A stretch of DNA of 63,408 nucleotides from Acidobacteriota bacterium (GTDB taxonomy: Bacteria; Acidobacteriota; UBA890; WLXD01). The stretch's first letter is position 1; the number at the start of each line of letters is the position of its first letter. The stretch lies in assembly GCA_012103255.1 (NCBI GenBank), contig WLXD01000003.1:78576-141983 (forward strand), written 5' to 3'. The position numbers and the translations under genes were made by a program. Shown here one piece after another: positions 17,826 to 26,783 of this stretch. The notes below the pieces were generated by a model. The model saw only the letters and a program-made list of their open reading frames with translations, ran no database searches and was not told where the DNA came from.

Positions 17826-18323
17826 ATGCGCAAGTTCGCGATCGCGGCCGTAGCCCTGTCATTTGTTCTCGCAGCTGCCTATCCGGCGTACGCGATCCGC
17901 ATCTATGGGGCGACAAGCATCGGCAATCAAACGGGCAACGCGACAACGTTGATCGATCTCGGAGCCGACCTCGACAGCAATGACATCGGGGACACGCTCG
18001 AGTTCAACATCAAGAAGAAGACGACCGGGATCATCACCTTCAGCGCCGAGTGCTCCGTCGAGGGTAGCGAGGAGAGCTGGATCAGCGTGCAGATCCTCGT
18101 GAACGGCACGGCCGTGGGCCAGAGCAACCAAACGTCAGACGCGTTCTGCTCAGGGACCGCCACCGATACATCCGACGACTCCTGGGTGATGGCAAGCATG
18201 AACATCCCGTACAACTTCATGCCTGGCAACGTCGACCTGCAGGTACAGGTCTCGCTCCACGGCGGCGCCACCGGTTGGTGGCTCGGCGACACGGGAGTGT
18301 CCGTGGTCGTGACCAAGCGCTAG
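17826..18323 (+). CDS. Small secreted protein of unknown function
   Basis: 165 residues from the ATG at 17826, with an ACGAGG ribosome-binding site upstream. A clear signal peptide (RKFAIAAVALSFVLAAAYPAYA) precedes a beta-rich, Thr/Ser/Asn-rich mature part with two Cys (in FSAECSVEG and DAFCSG) that could form a disulfide. No family is recognised. It is followed by the HD-GYP regulator gene on the same strand. Confidence 0.62.
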   Translation: MRKFAIAAVALSFVLAAAYPAYAIRIYGATSIGNQTGNATTLIDLGADLDSNDIGDTLEFNIKKKTTGIITFSAECSVEGSEESWISVQILVNGTAVGQSNQTSDAFCSGTATDTSDDSWVMASMNIPYNFMPGNVDLQVQVSLHGGATGWWLGDTGVSVVVTKR

Positions 18324-18412
18324 CCCACCGGCGGGCCCCGGCCCACGAACCTACTCGGCGTCCGCAACTGGCTTGCTTGACTTGGCAACGGCCGGGCCTT
18401 ACAAGCTTGCGC

Positions 18413-19969
18413 ATGACCCAATCTGCGATCGAGCTATCCGAGATCCTCGGAGCAATTTCCGTGGCATCTGGCCTCGGAGCCGGAGCGCCGGCGGAAACAG
18501 GCATCGGAGCGGCTCTGTTCGCTGGGCGGCTCGGCAGACGTCTCGGGCTACCCGAGGACGAATGCGCCGAGCTCTTCTACTCGAGCTTGTTGCGCTTCAT
18601 CGGCTGCGCGGTGGGTGTGCCCGACGCGACTGGCCTTGCCATCGGAGATGTCGAGGGCTTTCAGCGCGGGCTGGCGATGAGCGATCTCACCGATGTCAAA
18701 GACGTCGTCGCTCGACTCGACGAGAACCTTGCCATCGACGCGCCAGCCGAAGATCGCCGCGCTGCCATAGCGACGATTGGCGAGGCTGCCGGCAGTGTCG
18801 AGGTACGCGACGCCCTGACGCAGCCGCATTGCGATCTGGGCGCGCAACTTGCTACAGACCTGGGTCTGCCCCCTGTGATCGCCGAAGCGATGAACCAGGT
18901 CTACGAGCGCTGGGACGGAGGAGGCTCCCCGACACGCATGTCCGGAGAGGCAATCTGCCTGGCGGCTCGGGTGATGCACATTACCGGCAGCTTCGAACTT
19001 GTCAGAAGGAGCGTCGGCGTGGAGAGCGCGTTCGGAATCGTTCGCGACCGAAAGGGAGGTCAATTCGATCCCCGACTCTGCGACGCGATCGATGGGTGTC
19101 GTAATGAACTCATGAGAGGCCTCGACTCTCCCGCGCTGCTCGATACGTTTCTCGAGGAGGCACCGGGAAACTGGCAAATGGAGACCGACAACCTGGTTTC
19201 CGCCGCCAAGGCGTGCGCCCACACCGTTGATCTCCGTTCCGTCTACACGCTCGGCCATTCTGTGGGCGTTGCCGAACTGGCGGCTAAGGCGGGAGAATGC
19301 GCCGGCCTCGAAGAGGATCTGTGTGACGAACTGCTGATCGCCGGCTATCTCCACGACCTGGGCCGAGTCGGCGTGCCCACTGCGATCTGGGACAAACCGA
19401 GTGAACTTACGCGGTCGGAGTGGGCCAAGGTCGAACAGCACCCCTTCCTGACCGACAACATCCTCAAGGCATCGCCGGCCCTGAGCAAGTACGCCAGGCT
19501 GGCGTCTTCGCATCACGAAAGGAATGACGGCTCCGGCTACCATCGAGGGATAGAGAATCCGGATCTGCAGTGTTCGATTCTCGCGGCCGCCGACTGCTAC
19601 CACGCAATGCTCGAAGACCGACCCTACCGGGGAGCGCTCGGCCCGGAGAAAGCCTCCGAAGAGCTGATCGCCATGGCCGACAACGGAAAGCTCAACCGTA
19701 TGGCGGTGCGCGCGGTGCTAGACGCCGTCGCCGGTCGACGCGCCGGCAGCAGAAGTTTGCCCGCAGGCCTCACGACGCGGGAAGCCGAAGTCATCTGCCT
19801 GATGGCGCAGGGCATGACCAACAAGGAGATCGCGGACAAGTTATGCATCTCCGCCAAGACAGTCGAACACCACGTGGGGCACATCTACGACAAGATCGGC
19901 TCTCGCACGCGGCCCAGTGCTGCCATGTTCGCGGTCGCGCACGGCCTCTGCACGAAGCTAGGGGCATAG
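18413..19969 (+). CDS. HD-GYP-type phosphohydrolase with C-terminal LuxR helix-turn-helix
   Basis: 518 residues from the ATG at 18413. The N-terminal part (1-250) is a degenerate HD-like region. The second HD domain (about 275-440) has the metal and signature residues: LHDLGRVGVP, EQHPFLTD, SHHERNDGSGYHRG. The C-terminus (about 447-510) is a LuxR/NarL helix-turn-helix: GLTTREAEVICLMAQGMTNK, EIADKL, SAKTVEHHVGHIYDKIG. This combines a possible cyclic-dinucleotide or nucleotide phosphodiesterase with DNA binding. A repeat-rich operator-like segment and an SRPBCC gene follow directly, which is a likely target. Confidence 0.82.
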   Translation: MTQSAIELSEILGAISVASGLGAGAPAETGIGAALFAGRLGRRLGLPEDECAELFYSSLLRFIGCAVGVPDATGLAIGDVEGFQRGLAMSDLTDVKDVVARLDENLAIDAPAEDRRAAIATIGEAAGSVEVRDALTQPHCDLGAQLATDLGLPPVIAEAMNQVYERWDGGGSPTRMSGEAICLAARVMHITGSFELVRRSVGVESAFGIVRDRKGGQFDPRLCDAIDGCRNELMRGLDSPALLDTFLEEAPGNWQMETDNLVSAAKACAHTVDLRSVYTLGHSVGVAELAAKAGECAGLEEDLCDELLIAGYLHDLGRVGVPTAIWDKPSELTRSEWAKVEQHPFLTDNILKASPALSKYARLASSHHERNDGSGYHRGIENPDLQCSILAAADCYHAMLEDRPYRGALGPEKASEELIAMADNGKLNRMAVRAVLDAVAGRRAGSRSLPAGLTTREAEVICLMAQGMTNKEIADKLCISAKTVEHHVGHIYDKIGSRTRPSAAMFAVAHGLCTKLGA

Positions 19970-20017
19970 GGGAAAGTCCCTATTTTCTCCGTATAGGGGA
20001 TCTCCCCGATGTAGGGA
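19967..20017. promoter_or_regulatory. Clustered TAGGG inverted and direct repeats
   Basis: TAGGG occurs at 19967, 19994 and 20012. The segment holds three overlapping dyads: TAGGG-N6-CCCTA (19967-19982), CCCTAT-N9-ATAGGG (19978-19998) and GGGGA-TC-TCCCC (19996-20007). It lies between the LuxR-type gene and the SRPBCC gene, and is a plausible binding array for that regulator. Confidence 0.5.
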
Positions 20018-20075
20018 TACGGGTTCCTCGGTAGCCTCCCGACCAACACTGATTCCACGGCTCAAGGAGGCCCCA

Positions 20076-20474
20076 ATGCACAGCGTCACCGTTTCCACAT
20101 TCCTCTCCGCGTCCCCCGACCAGGTCTGGAACACTATCGGCGATCCGGGCGGCATCAGCTCCTGGCACCCGGTCGTGGCCGAGAGCACCCTCGAGGACGG
20201 CATGCGCAAGTGCACGCTGGCCAACGGCGCAGTGCTCGCCGAACAGGTGGATGAGGTCGACCAGGCGAACCGCTCCTACACTTACCGGATCGTCGACGGT
20301 CCCCTGCCGGTCGAGGGATACACCTCCACCATCAAAGTACTGGACGCCGACGGCGGCTGCTGTGTTGAGTGGACCGCCAGCTTCGGCGTAACTGACGGGC
20401 CGGCGGAAGAAACCGTGGGAATGATCAAGGGCGTCTACGACGCCGGCATGGAAGCGTTGCGCGGCAGCTTCTAG
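20076..20474 (+). CDS. SRPBCC-family (START/Bet v 1-like) protein
   Basis: 132 residues starting at an ATG with a textbook AAGGAGG at 20064-20070. The N-terminus VSTFLSASPDQVWNTIGDPG matches the polyketide cyclase/dehydratase-type SRPBCC start, then GISSWHPVV, a strand YTSTIKVLDADGGCCVEWTA and a C-terminal helix GMIKGVYDAGMEALR. The fold makes a deep hydrophobic pocket for lipids or small aromatics. It probably answers to the adjacent LuxR-type regulator. Confidence 0.85.
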   Translation: MHSVTVSTFLSASPDQVWNTIGDPGGISSWHPVVAESTLEDGMRKCTLANGAVLAEQVDEVDQANRSYTYRIVDGPLPVEGYTSTIKVLDADGGCCVEWTASFGVTDGPAEETVGMIKGVYDAGMEALRGSF

Positions 20475-20533
20475 CGCCAACAAACAGGCGCCGGCGGCTC
20501 GCTGGCGCCCGGGTCACGTGCGCGCAACGCCAA

Positions 20534-21415
20534 CTAGCGTGCGCCGTCATCACCAACGGGTAAAGGCCCGAGCTCCGAACCATCGGGACGCATGCGGTAG
20601 AGCCTAAAAATCCCCGAGCGATTCGAGGTGAACAGGATCCATCCACCGTCGACCGTCCAGGTGGGGTCAAGTTCGCGACCCGGGTCGCTCGTCAGCCGAA
20701 CAGGCGTGCCGCCTGCTGCAGGGACGCTGTACAGGTCCCAGTCACCAGTTTGCCGCGACGGGTAGACCAGAGTTTGGCCGTCAGGTGACCAGGCACCTGA
20801 GCCGGCTCGGTCTGGGCCGGCGTCGAGCACGCGTTTGATCCCACCGTCCAGGTCCAGGATCGCAAGGTCCCAGTCGTCGCCTCGTTTTAGTCCCACCGAC
20901 AGCTCTTTGCCGGAGGGTGACAGCGTCGCACGGTTGTGGTGTTCCACCTCCACGCTCAACAACTCGTCTGCTCCACTGTCGAGGTGCAGGAGTCGGAGCT
21001 GATCGCCGTTCCGATTCGAGACGTAAAGCAGATCGTCCGCACTCAGCCAGCTCGGCATCAGGTCCATGGCGGCATCGTCGGTCCGACGTCGCAGCTCGGT
21101 GCCGTCCATTCGAACGGTGTAGATATCGAAGTTGCCGTCCCGGTTGGAATAGAAGGCGATCGATTCACCGTCGGGTGACCACGCCGGCCCTCCTTCGAGC
21201 GCGTCGGTCGAAGTAAGCAGGGCCAGGTCTCCGGTTTCGAAGTCATGAAGATAGAGGTTCGCGCGACCGCCTTCGATACCCTGGAACGCCAGGTAGCGCC
21301 CGTCCGGAGATATTGCCGGATCACGAGCCTGCAACTGTTGAGCCCAGAGCGGCGCCGCACTAGCGAGCACAAGCAATGCCGAACCAGTCAACCAGCAACT
21401 CGCGCGAATACTCAT
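20534..21415 (-). CDS. Secreted TolB-like WD40/PD40 beta-propeller
   Basis: 293 residues with a signal peptide (CWLTGSALLVLASAAPLWAQ). Six repeats follow the PD40 pattern, for example AISPDGRYLAFQG, AWSPDGESIAFYSNRDGNFD, TLSPSGKELSVG and AWSPDGQTLVYPSRQTGDWD. TolB itself binds Pal in the periplasm, but single PD40 propellers like this serve many roles and no partner is visible. It is divergent from the PadR gene region. Confidence 0.8.
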   Translation of the reverse strand: MSIRASCWLTGSALLVLASAAPLWAQQLQARDPAISPDGRYLAFQGIEGGRANLYLHDFETGDLALLTSTDALEGGPAWSPDGESIAFYSNRDGNFDIYTVRMDGTELRRRTDDAAMDLMPSWLSADDLLYVSNRNGDQLRLLHLDSGADELLSVEVEHHNRATLSPSGKELSVGLKRGDDWDLAILDLDGGIKRVLDAGPDRAGSGAWSPDGQTLVYPSRQTGDWDLYSVPAAGGTPVRLTSDPGRELDPTWTVDGGWILFTSNRSGIFRLYRMRPDGSELGPLPVGDDGAR

Positions 21416-21595
21416 GACCGAAGTCTAGGCGGCTGTCGCACTTCCCCGCCACGACCGACCGCTTCGTATCGTGACCTGCGGTTCGTTCATCGAGGCCGCC
21501 CTGGTTACCTCGCCCTGGTCACCTCATCGCGATCTGGCCGCGCTCGCTGCACGGAGGCGATCTGGAAGGCTGGCGGGTGCCACTTGCGTCGCTCA

Positions 21596-21645
21596 AACTC
21601 CACAATGTATAGTTCGAATTCAACCAAACCATACATTGTGGAGTT
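21596..21645. promoter_or_regulatory. PadR-type operator, perfect 15-bp inverted repeat
   Basis: AACTCCACAATGTAT at 21596-21610 and its exact complement ATACATTGTGGAGTT at 21631-21645, separated by 20 bases. Both arms hold ATGT/ACAT, the half-sites typical of PadR regulators. The right arm covers the GTGGAG ribosome-binding site of padR, so repressor binding (or RNA pairing) could block both transcription and translation. Confidence 0.65.
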
Positions 21646-21650
21646 CACGA

Positions 21651-21980
21651 ATGAGCGACTCTTACCTCGGTGAGTTCGAGCACATGCTCTTGCTCGTTGT
21701 GCTTGAGCTCGGTGACGACTCGTACGGCGCCCGTGTGCAGGCGCGACTCGAGGAAAGGGTAGGAAGAGAAGCCTCGGTGGGAGCGCTGTACACCACGCTG
21801 CGGCGACTCGAGGCGAAGGGACTACTCGAGGGGAGCTCGGGAGAAACGACGCCAGAGCGAAGCGGGCGGCCTCGTCGCTATCTCTCGGTCACGGCGGAGG
21901 GGATGGCCGCCCTGAAACGATCCCGAGCCGCGTTCCTCAAGCTCTGGGAGCCCGTTGCCGACACTCTGGAGAAAGCATGA
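21651..21980 (+). CDS. PadR-family transcriptional regulator
   Basis: 109 residues from the ATG at 21651, directly after the dyad and a GGAG site. The sequence is a compact PadR winged helix: HMLLLVVLELGDDSYGARVQ, EASVGALYTTLRRLEAKGLL, and wing SGRPRRYLSVTAEGMAALKR. The stop overlaps the ATG of the ABC permease gene by 4 bases. PadR-ADOP pairs are common in Acidobacteriota and relatives, so it likely represses its own operon in response to an unknown ligand. Confidence 0.9.
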   Translation: MSDSYLGEFEHMLLLVVLELGDDSYGARVQARLEERVGREASVGALYTTLRRLEAKGLLEGSSGETTPERSGRPRRYLSVTAEGMAALKRSRAAFLKLWEPVADTLEKA

Positions 21981-24649
21981 GCGCGATGGTGTCACTACTG
22001 GAACGGCTCGCACGAGTTCTGCTCCCTGACGATGGTTTCCGAGAAGCGATGCTCGGAGACTTGAGTGAGCGGCATGGAAGCGAGAGCGGGCATCTCGGCC
22101 GCTTCGCGGCCACTCGGCGTCACTGCGCTCGTCTTGTCTCGGTGGTCTTGGCGCTTTGGTTCCAGCGGCTGCGCCCGTCGAGGCAACCCGCTACCGGCCT
22201 TGGCTTCTCTCGCTCAGCTGCTTCCCGCCCGCCGCAGCGGCCAAGGGTGCGGAGACGGCGGCTGCTCCTCGACCAGTTCCTCCAGGACCTGAGCTTCGCT
22301 CGCCGGGCTTTCGCACGCCGCCCGGGAACCACGTTGCTGGCACTTGTCGTGCTCGCCCTCGGAATCGGGGCGGCCGTATCGATGTTCTCGGTGCTCGATG
22401 CCGTCATCCTACGCCCCCTTCCCTACCCCGACGCCGATCGGCTGGTATCGATTCACCCGACGATTCCCGACTGGCGCGGCAGGCCGTCCCTCGACTCGAT
22501 GTGGAACCGGGGTAAGTGGGAGTACGAGGAATTTGGCGAGTGGCTGAGCCGACAGTCGTCCTTCGAAAACGCCGCTCTCGTGGAGGACGTGTCCGCCACC
22601 TTCATCGGGCGCGGTCCGGCCGAGCGGATCCAGGTCGGCCTCGCAGGACGTGGCCTGTTTACGCTTCTCGGCGCCACGCCGCACCGGGGCCGCTTCTTCG
22701 CCCCGGATGACGAGCACCGGGAGCCGGTCGGGCAGAGGATCACTCTGGACGGCGAACCGCACAGCGTGATCGGCGTGCTGCCGCCGCGTTTTGAGGTTTC
22801 CGGCTTCGCAGGCGACGTGTGGATACCGGTGTTCGACAACCGCCCAGGCGGTCGCTTCCCCGGCAACGTCGGCGACAACCGGCACGTCTTCCGCGCCCTC
22901 GGCAAACTCGCACCCGGGGTGACGACGGCCATGGCCTCCGAGGAAACGGGGCGTCTTCTCCTTGCCATCGGTGGCTCCGATCACTTCACCAGCCACGGCG
23001 CGCAGGTGTTGCCCCGACTGCTGGACGAGACTCAGGACGTGCGCGCGCCGATGCTGCTGCTGATGGGCGCGGTACTGCTGTTGTTGCTCGTTGCGTGTGC
23101 CAACGTCGCCACGTTCCTACTTGGACAGGCGATCGAGCGCCGGCACGAGATCGCCGTGCGGTCGGCTATGGGTGCGAGCGGCGGTCGTATCGTCCGCCAA
23201 TTGCTCACAGAGGGCGCCGTTCTCGGCCTCGTGGGCGGCTTCGCAGGTCTGGCCGCCGCCCGGATCGGCGTCGCCGGGTTGCGCCTACTTGCCCCGGAGG
23301 GACTGCCGCGCCTTGACGCCGCGAGCCTCGATTTGCGGGCGGCAGCGTTCTCCGTCGGGGTGTCGCTGCTCGCAGGCCTTGTCTTCGGCCTGGCGCCGGC
23401 CCTTTCTTTGGGACGCTCGCGACCCGCGCGCACGCTCCGCGGCGTCCGTTCTGGAAGCGCTAGCAATCGGCTACAGGCAGGTATGGTGGTGGCAGAGATT
23501 GCCGTCGCCACCGTGCTGCTCGTCGGGGCCGGACTGCTGACGCGTAGCTTCCTCGCGCTAGAGTCAGTAGACACCGGCTTCCGCGCAGAAGGCGTGGTCG
23601 TACTTGAACTCGGCCTCGATTACGGCGCCTACGTGAACAACGAAGGCCGCTTCGATAGCGAGGCGATGCGCGCGCGTATCGGCGAGATTCTCGCGGCAGT
23701 GCAGACGCTACCTGTGGTGGAATCCGCGGCACTCAGCGAGGCCCTGCCCTTTGCGGGCTTCAGCCCCGCTAACAACATCGATCCCGAAGGCGTGGTGTCG
23801 ATCGAGGACGACACGCTTGTCGCCCATCGAAGACTCGTTACCCCCGGATATCTCGAGGTGATGGGCATTCCGCTACTCGAAGGCCGCGCACTGCGTCCCG
23901 CCGACAACCGGCCCGACGCCGCCCCCGTGGTGGTGGTGAACGAGACACTCGCATCGCGCCTGTGGCCAAACGAGAGCGCGCTCGGCAAGAGGCTGAGTTG
24001 GTGGGGCCAGGACTCGATCATCGTCGGAGTCGTCGCACCGGTGCTGCACTCCGGTCTCGACCAACAGCCGGAGATGAAGTACTACGCCCCGCAGGCCCGA
24101 GCGGACCAGGCAGGCGGCGCGATTCTTGCCCAAACGACAGGTCCGCCGGGAGAGGTTCTCCCCGCGATCAGGGCGCTGGCGCGCGTTGTGGCGCCTGAGC
24201 TGCCCATCACGCGACTGTCGCCGCTCTCCGAACTCGTATCCGGCAGCCTCGACGATGCTCGTTTCCGTACCCGCCTGATCTCAGGCTTCGCCATGCTCGC
24301 CGCCGTACTGTCAGCGATGGGTCTGTACGGCGTCACCAGCCGCGCGGTAGCCAACCGTGCTCGTGAAATCGGCATTCGGGTGGCGCTCGGCGCAGAGTCT
24401 TCGCGGGTCGTAGCGCTGGTCCTGCGAGATGGTCTCCGCTTCGCCCTGATAGGCGCGGCCGTAGGCGTTCCGTTGGCCGTGTTCGGGACTCGTCTCCTGC
24501 AGGGACTGCTCTACGAGGTCGAGCCCTCCGATCCGCTCACTCTGACACTCATTGTTGCCCTCGTGGCGGCAATCGGCACGCTCGCCACTCTGGTGCCGTC
24601 GCTGCGGGCAGCGCGAACGGACCCGGTCGAGGTGTTGAAGGCAGACTGA
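21977..24649 (+). CDS. ADOP-type (duplicated) FtsX/MacB-like ABC permease
   Basis: 890 residues. A cytoplasmic N-terminal part (1-95) with FREAMLGDLSERHGSESG is typical of ADOP proteins. Then come a transmembrane helix (about 105-128, LLALVVLALGIGAAVSMFSV), a MacB-type periplasmic core domain (about 135-345), three FtsX helices, a second core domain (about 490-690) and a terminal FtsX module (about 760-890). No ATPase gene is adjacent, which is usual for this family. The exported substrate is unknown. It is coupled to padR. Confidence 0.88.
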   Translation: MSAMVSLLERLARVLLPDDGFREAMLGDLSERHGSESGHLGRFAATRRHCARLVSVVLALWFQRLRPSRQPATGLGFSRSAASRPPQRPRVRRRRLLLDQFLQDLSFARRAFARRPGTTLLALVVLALGIGAAVSMFSVLDAVILRPLPYPDADRLVSIHPTIPDWRGRPSLDSMWNRGKWEYEEFGEWLSRQSSFENAALVEDVSATFIGRGPAERIQVGLAGRGLFTLLGATPHRGRFFAPDDEHREPVGQRITLDGEPHSVIGVLPPRFEVSGFAGDVWIPVFDNRPGGRFPGNVGDNRHVFRALGKLAPGVTTAMASEETGRLLLAIGGSDHFTSHGAQVLPRLLDETQDVRAPMLLLMGAVLLLLLVACANVATFLLGQAIERRHEIAVRSAMGASGGRIVRQLLTEGAVLGLVGGFAGLAAARIGVAGLRLLAPEGLPRLDAASLDLRAAAFSVGVSLLAGLVFGLAPALSLGRSRPARTLRGVRSGSASNRLQAGMVVAEIAVATVLLVGAGLLTRSFLALESVDTGFRAEGVVVLELGLDYGAYVNNEGRFDSEAMRARIGEILAAVQTLPVVESAALSEALPFAGFSPANNIDPEGVVSIEDDTLVAHRRLVTPGYLEVMGIPLLEGRALRPADNRPDAAPVVVVNETLASRLWPNESALGKRLSWWGQDSIIVGVVAPVLHSGLDQQPEMKYYAPQARADQAGGAILAQTTGPPGEVLPAIRALARVVAPELPITRLSPLSELVSGSLDDARFRTRLISGFAMLAAVLSAMGLYGVTSRAVANRAREIGIRVALGAESSRVVALVLRDGLRFALIGAAVGVPLAVFGTRLLQGLLYEVEPSDPLTLTLIVALVAAIGTLATLVPSLRAARTDPVEVLKAD

Positions 24650-24677
24650 CGAGTGGCGCCAACATGTGATCGGCGCG

Positions 24678-25751
24678 CTAGTCGACCACCGCGGCTAGCA
24701 CGCGCCTCAGCACGTCGAGCGAGCGTCGCTGTCCGTAGTTCGTGTTGTACGCCGCGCTCTGCGTAATCACGACCATCTGCTCGTCTGGGAACACGTAGAT
24801 CTTGTTCCCTCCGTTGCCCGAAGCGAAGAAGTAGCGGAAGGCTCGACCCTCGACCGAGATCGTGTGCGTGTACCACGAATAGCCGTAGCCGTCGTAGTTC
24901 TCCCATGGGACCTCGTATAACGCCTCAACCGACGATCGGACCCAGGCGTCGGGGATGATTTGCTGCCCGCGCCACCGCCCGCCGTCGAGGTAGAGCTGGC
25001 CGAGCTTCGCCATGTCCCTGGCGCGCATCGAGAGGTTCCCCTGGCCAACGGTCCGTCCTGTCGGCGTCGCAGCCCAACGATAGTGCTCGATGCCGAGTGG
25101 TCCGAACAGCCATTTCTCCGCGAACGCAGCCAGCGATTGGCCTGCTGCCTCCTCGACGGCCGCGCCTGCCAGGAACGCGCTGGCCGAGGAATATGTCCAC
25201 TCGGAACCCGGCGCATTCACCATCGGGAGATCGATCACGAGGCGCACCCAATCATCCGACTCCCACATCCTGTCCTCGTATCCAGCTGAGGACGGGTCAT
25301 CGGCGTCGGCGTCGAGACCCGAGGTCATGGTGAGGAGGTGCCGAATCGTGACCGCCTGCTTGGACGGTCCGTCGTGGGCGACGGGGGCGTACGAAGGGAA
25401 CAACGGCACGACCGGAGCATCCAACCCGGCGACAACCCCTTCGGCGATGGCTATCCCTACGAGCGCCGACGTCACGCTCTTGCCGGCCGACCGCATGTCT
25501 TGCAGGGCGTCCGGTCCATGCCCGTTGAAGTAGTGCTCCGCGACGAGCCGCCCGTTCCGAGCCACGACGAGGCTACGAAAGTCGTCGTGCGCGTCCTGTT
25601 CGATGAAGCTGACGGCCCCCGACAAGACCTCTGCATCCATGCCCTCGCCCCCCGGACGCGAAACGATCCAGCCGTCTGGCCCAGCCAAGCCACTCTGCTG
25701 TGCATGCGCCAAACCGAAACCGGAGAGCACCAGGAGAACGAGTAGTCGCAT
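24678..25751 (-). CDS. Secreted class C-like serine hydrolase (beta-lactamase fold)
   Basis: 357 residues with a signal peptide (LLVLLVLSGFGLAHAQ). The SxxK nucleophile motif is S88-A-G-K91 in DMRSAGKSVTSALVGI. A YSSAS segment in the middle can serve as the Y-x-N-type motif, and a C-terminal FFASGNGGNKIYV contains the third motif region. Members include esterases, D-aminopeptidases and lipid hydrolases; true beta-lactamase activity is not implied. It is convergent with the ABC permease gene. Confidence 0.82.
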   Translation of the reverse strand: MRLLVLLVLSGFGLAHAQQSGLAGPDGWIVSRPGGEGMDAEVLSGAVSFIEQDAHDDFRSLVVARNGRLVAEHYFNGHGPDALQDMRSAGKSVTSALVGIAIAEGVVAGLDAPVVPLFPSYAPVAHDGPSKQAVTIRHLLTMTSGLDADADDPSSAGYEDRMWESDDWVRLVIDLPMVNAPGSEWTYSSASAFLAGAAVEEAAGQSLAAFAEKWLFGPLGIEHYRWAATPTGRTVGQGNLSMRARDMAKLGQLYLDGGRWRGQQIIPDAWVRSSVEALYEVPWENYDGYGYSWYTHTISVEGRAFRYFFASGNGGNKIYVFPDEQMVVITQSAAYNTNYGQRRSLDVLRRVLAAVVD

Positions 25752-25823
25752 GAGTCCCCTGAATCAGTGTATGGGCCGCTCCGGAGGAGCCGGACCGATT
25801 CGAGCGTCGCGGGCTGTCAGATA

Positions 25824-26657
25824 CTAGCAACCGTTGGTGTCGATCGCGTCGCTGAGTCGCCAGAGCATCGACTGGAACTCGGTGTTGCGCCGGCCGGCTG
25901 ATGGGCGGTCTTCAAGCGCCGTGAAAACGAGCTCGAACGGCACTGGCGACTCGCCGACTCGGCCATAGTCGTCGGGGTTGGCTCGCCGCTTGGCGAGTTC
26001 GGCGTCGAGTCCGGCTTGCGCTTCGGTGAGCATCCGGCAAGCTCGCTCCGCCGCTCCGGCAGCGGCGAACTGTTCAAAGAACGTCGCCGGCAGCATGAAC
26101 GAGTCGTACGGGGCATTGTTCGGCAACGACTCGACCTCGTCGATGACGAGCTGCATGGCCTTGTCCGCGCCCGCGTTCCCGAAGTGATGCCCGGCGAGAT
26201 CGCGTACCGCGCCGCTCAGGTGAGCCCGGTCTTCAGGGTCGGCTTGGAAGTTCTGCCGGTACGCTGCGATCTGCGCCTCCACCTCATCAAACATCTGGAA
26301 GGCCGCGAAACGAACCCGTAGCATGCGTTGCCAGGCTGCGCGCCCGACGAAGTCGCGCTGATCCAGAAACGGCTCGAAGCCGTCACGCGCGCCGTTCGGG
26401 TCGATGGCAAGGAAGGCCAGCTCGGCCGCAGCGAGCCGCTCGATGTCAGAGTCGCCAGGCTCCTGCATGCGCTCGAGATACCCACGAACCGTCTCGCGCT
26501 GCGGTCGTTCCGGGAAGCGAGTCAGCGTGTCGCGGACGAGCACAAGCAACTCGGAGGGCGGCAAGGCGCTCTGCGGTATCGCACTCGCAAGCGCCCCGAA
26601 CGGCATGAACATAGCCAGAGTGACGAAGCCTGCGATGAAGCGGCCGCGGATCGACAT
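25824..26657 (-). CDS. Secreted helical protein of unknown function
   Basis: 277 residues with a signal peptide (FIAGFVTLAMFMPFGALASA). The mature part is mostly alpha-helical and TPR-like in spacing (IERLAAAELAFLAIDPNG, RMLRVRFAAFQMFDEVEAQI), then FFEQFAAAGAAERACRMLTE. The C-terminus ends in a Cys (DTNGC). No family is recognised. It lies between the serine hydrolase and the MarR gene, all on the minus strand. Confidence 0.55.
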   Translation of the reverse strand: MSIRGRFIAGFVTLAMFMPFGALASAIPQSALPPSELLVLVRDTLTRFPERPQRETVRGYLERMQEPGDSDIERLAAAELAFLAIDPNGARDGFEPFLDQRDFVGRAAWQRMLRVRFAAFQMFDEVEAQIAAYRQNFQADPEDRAHLSGAVRDLAGHHFGNAGADKAMQLVIDEVESLPNNAPYDSFMLPATFFEQFAAAGAAERACRMLTEAQAGLDAELAKRRANPDDYGRVGESPVPFELVFTALEDRPSAGRRNTEFQSMLWRLSDAIDTNGC

Positions 26658-26783
26658 GACAGAACTCCTGAAGTAGTTGGGCGAACTCCGGAGCAGACGG
26701 TAGTTGTGCGCGGAACTCGAACGACTACGGAAATGTCATGGAAGTACGACGAAACGGCGAATCCAAGCACCGCGAGGCTTGCG

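Noticed and set aside
18548-19603. 351-codon minus-strand frame
   Set aside because: Shadow of the HD-GYP/LuxR gene.
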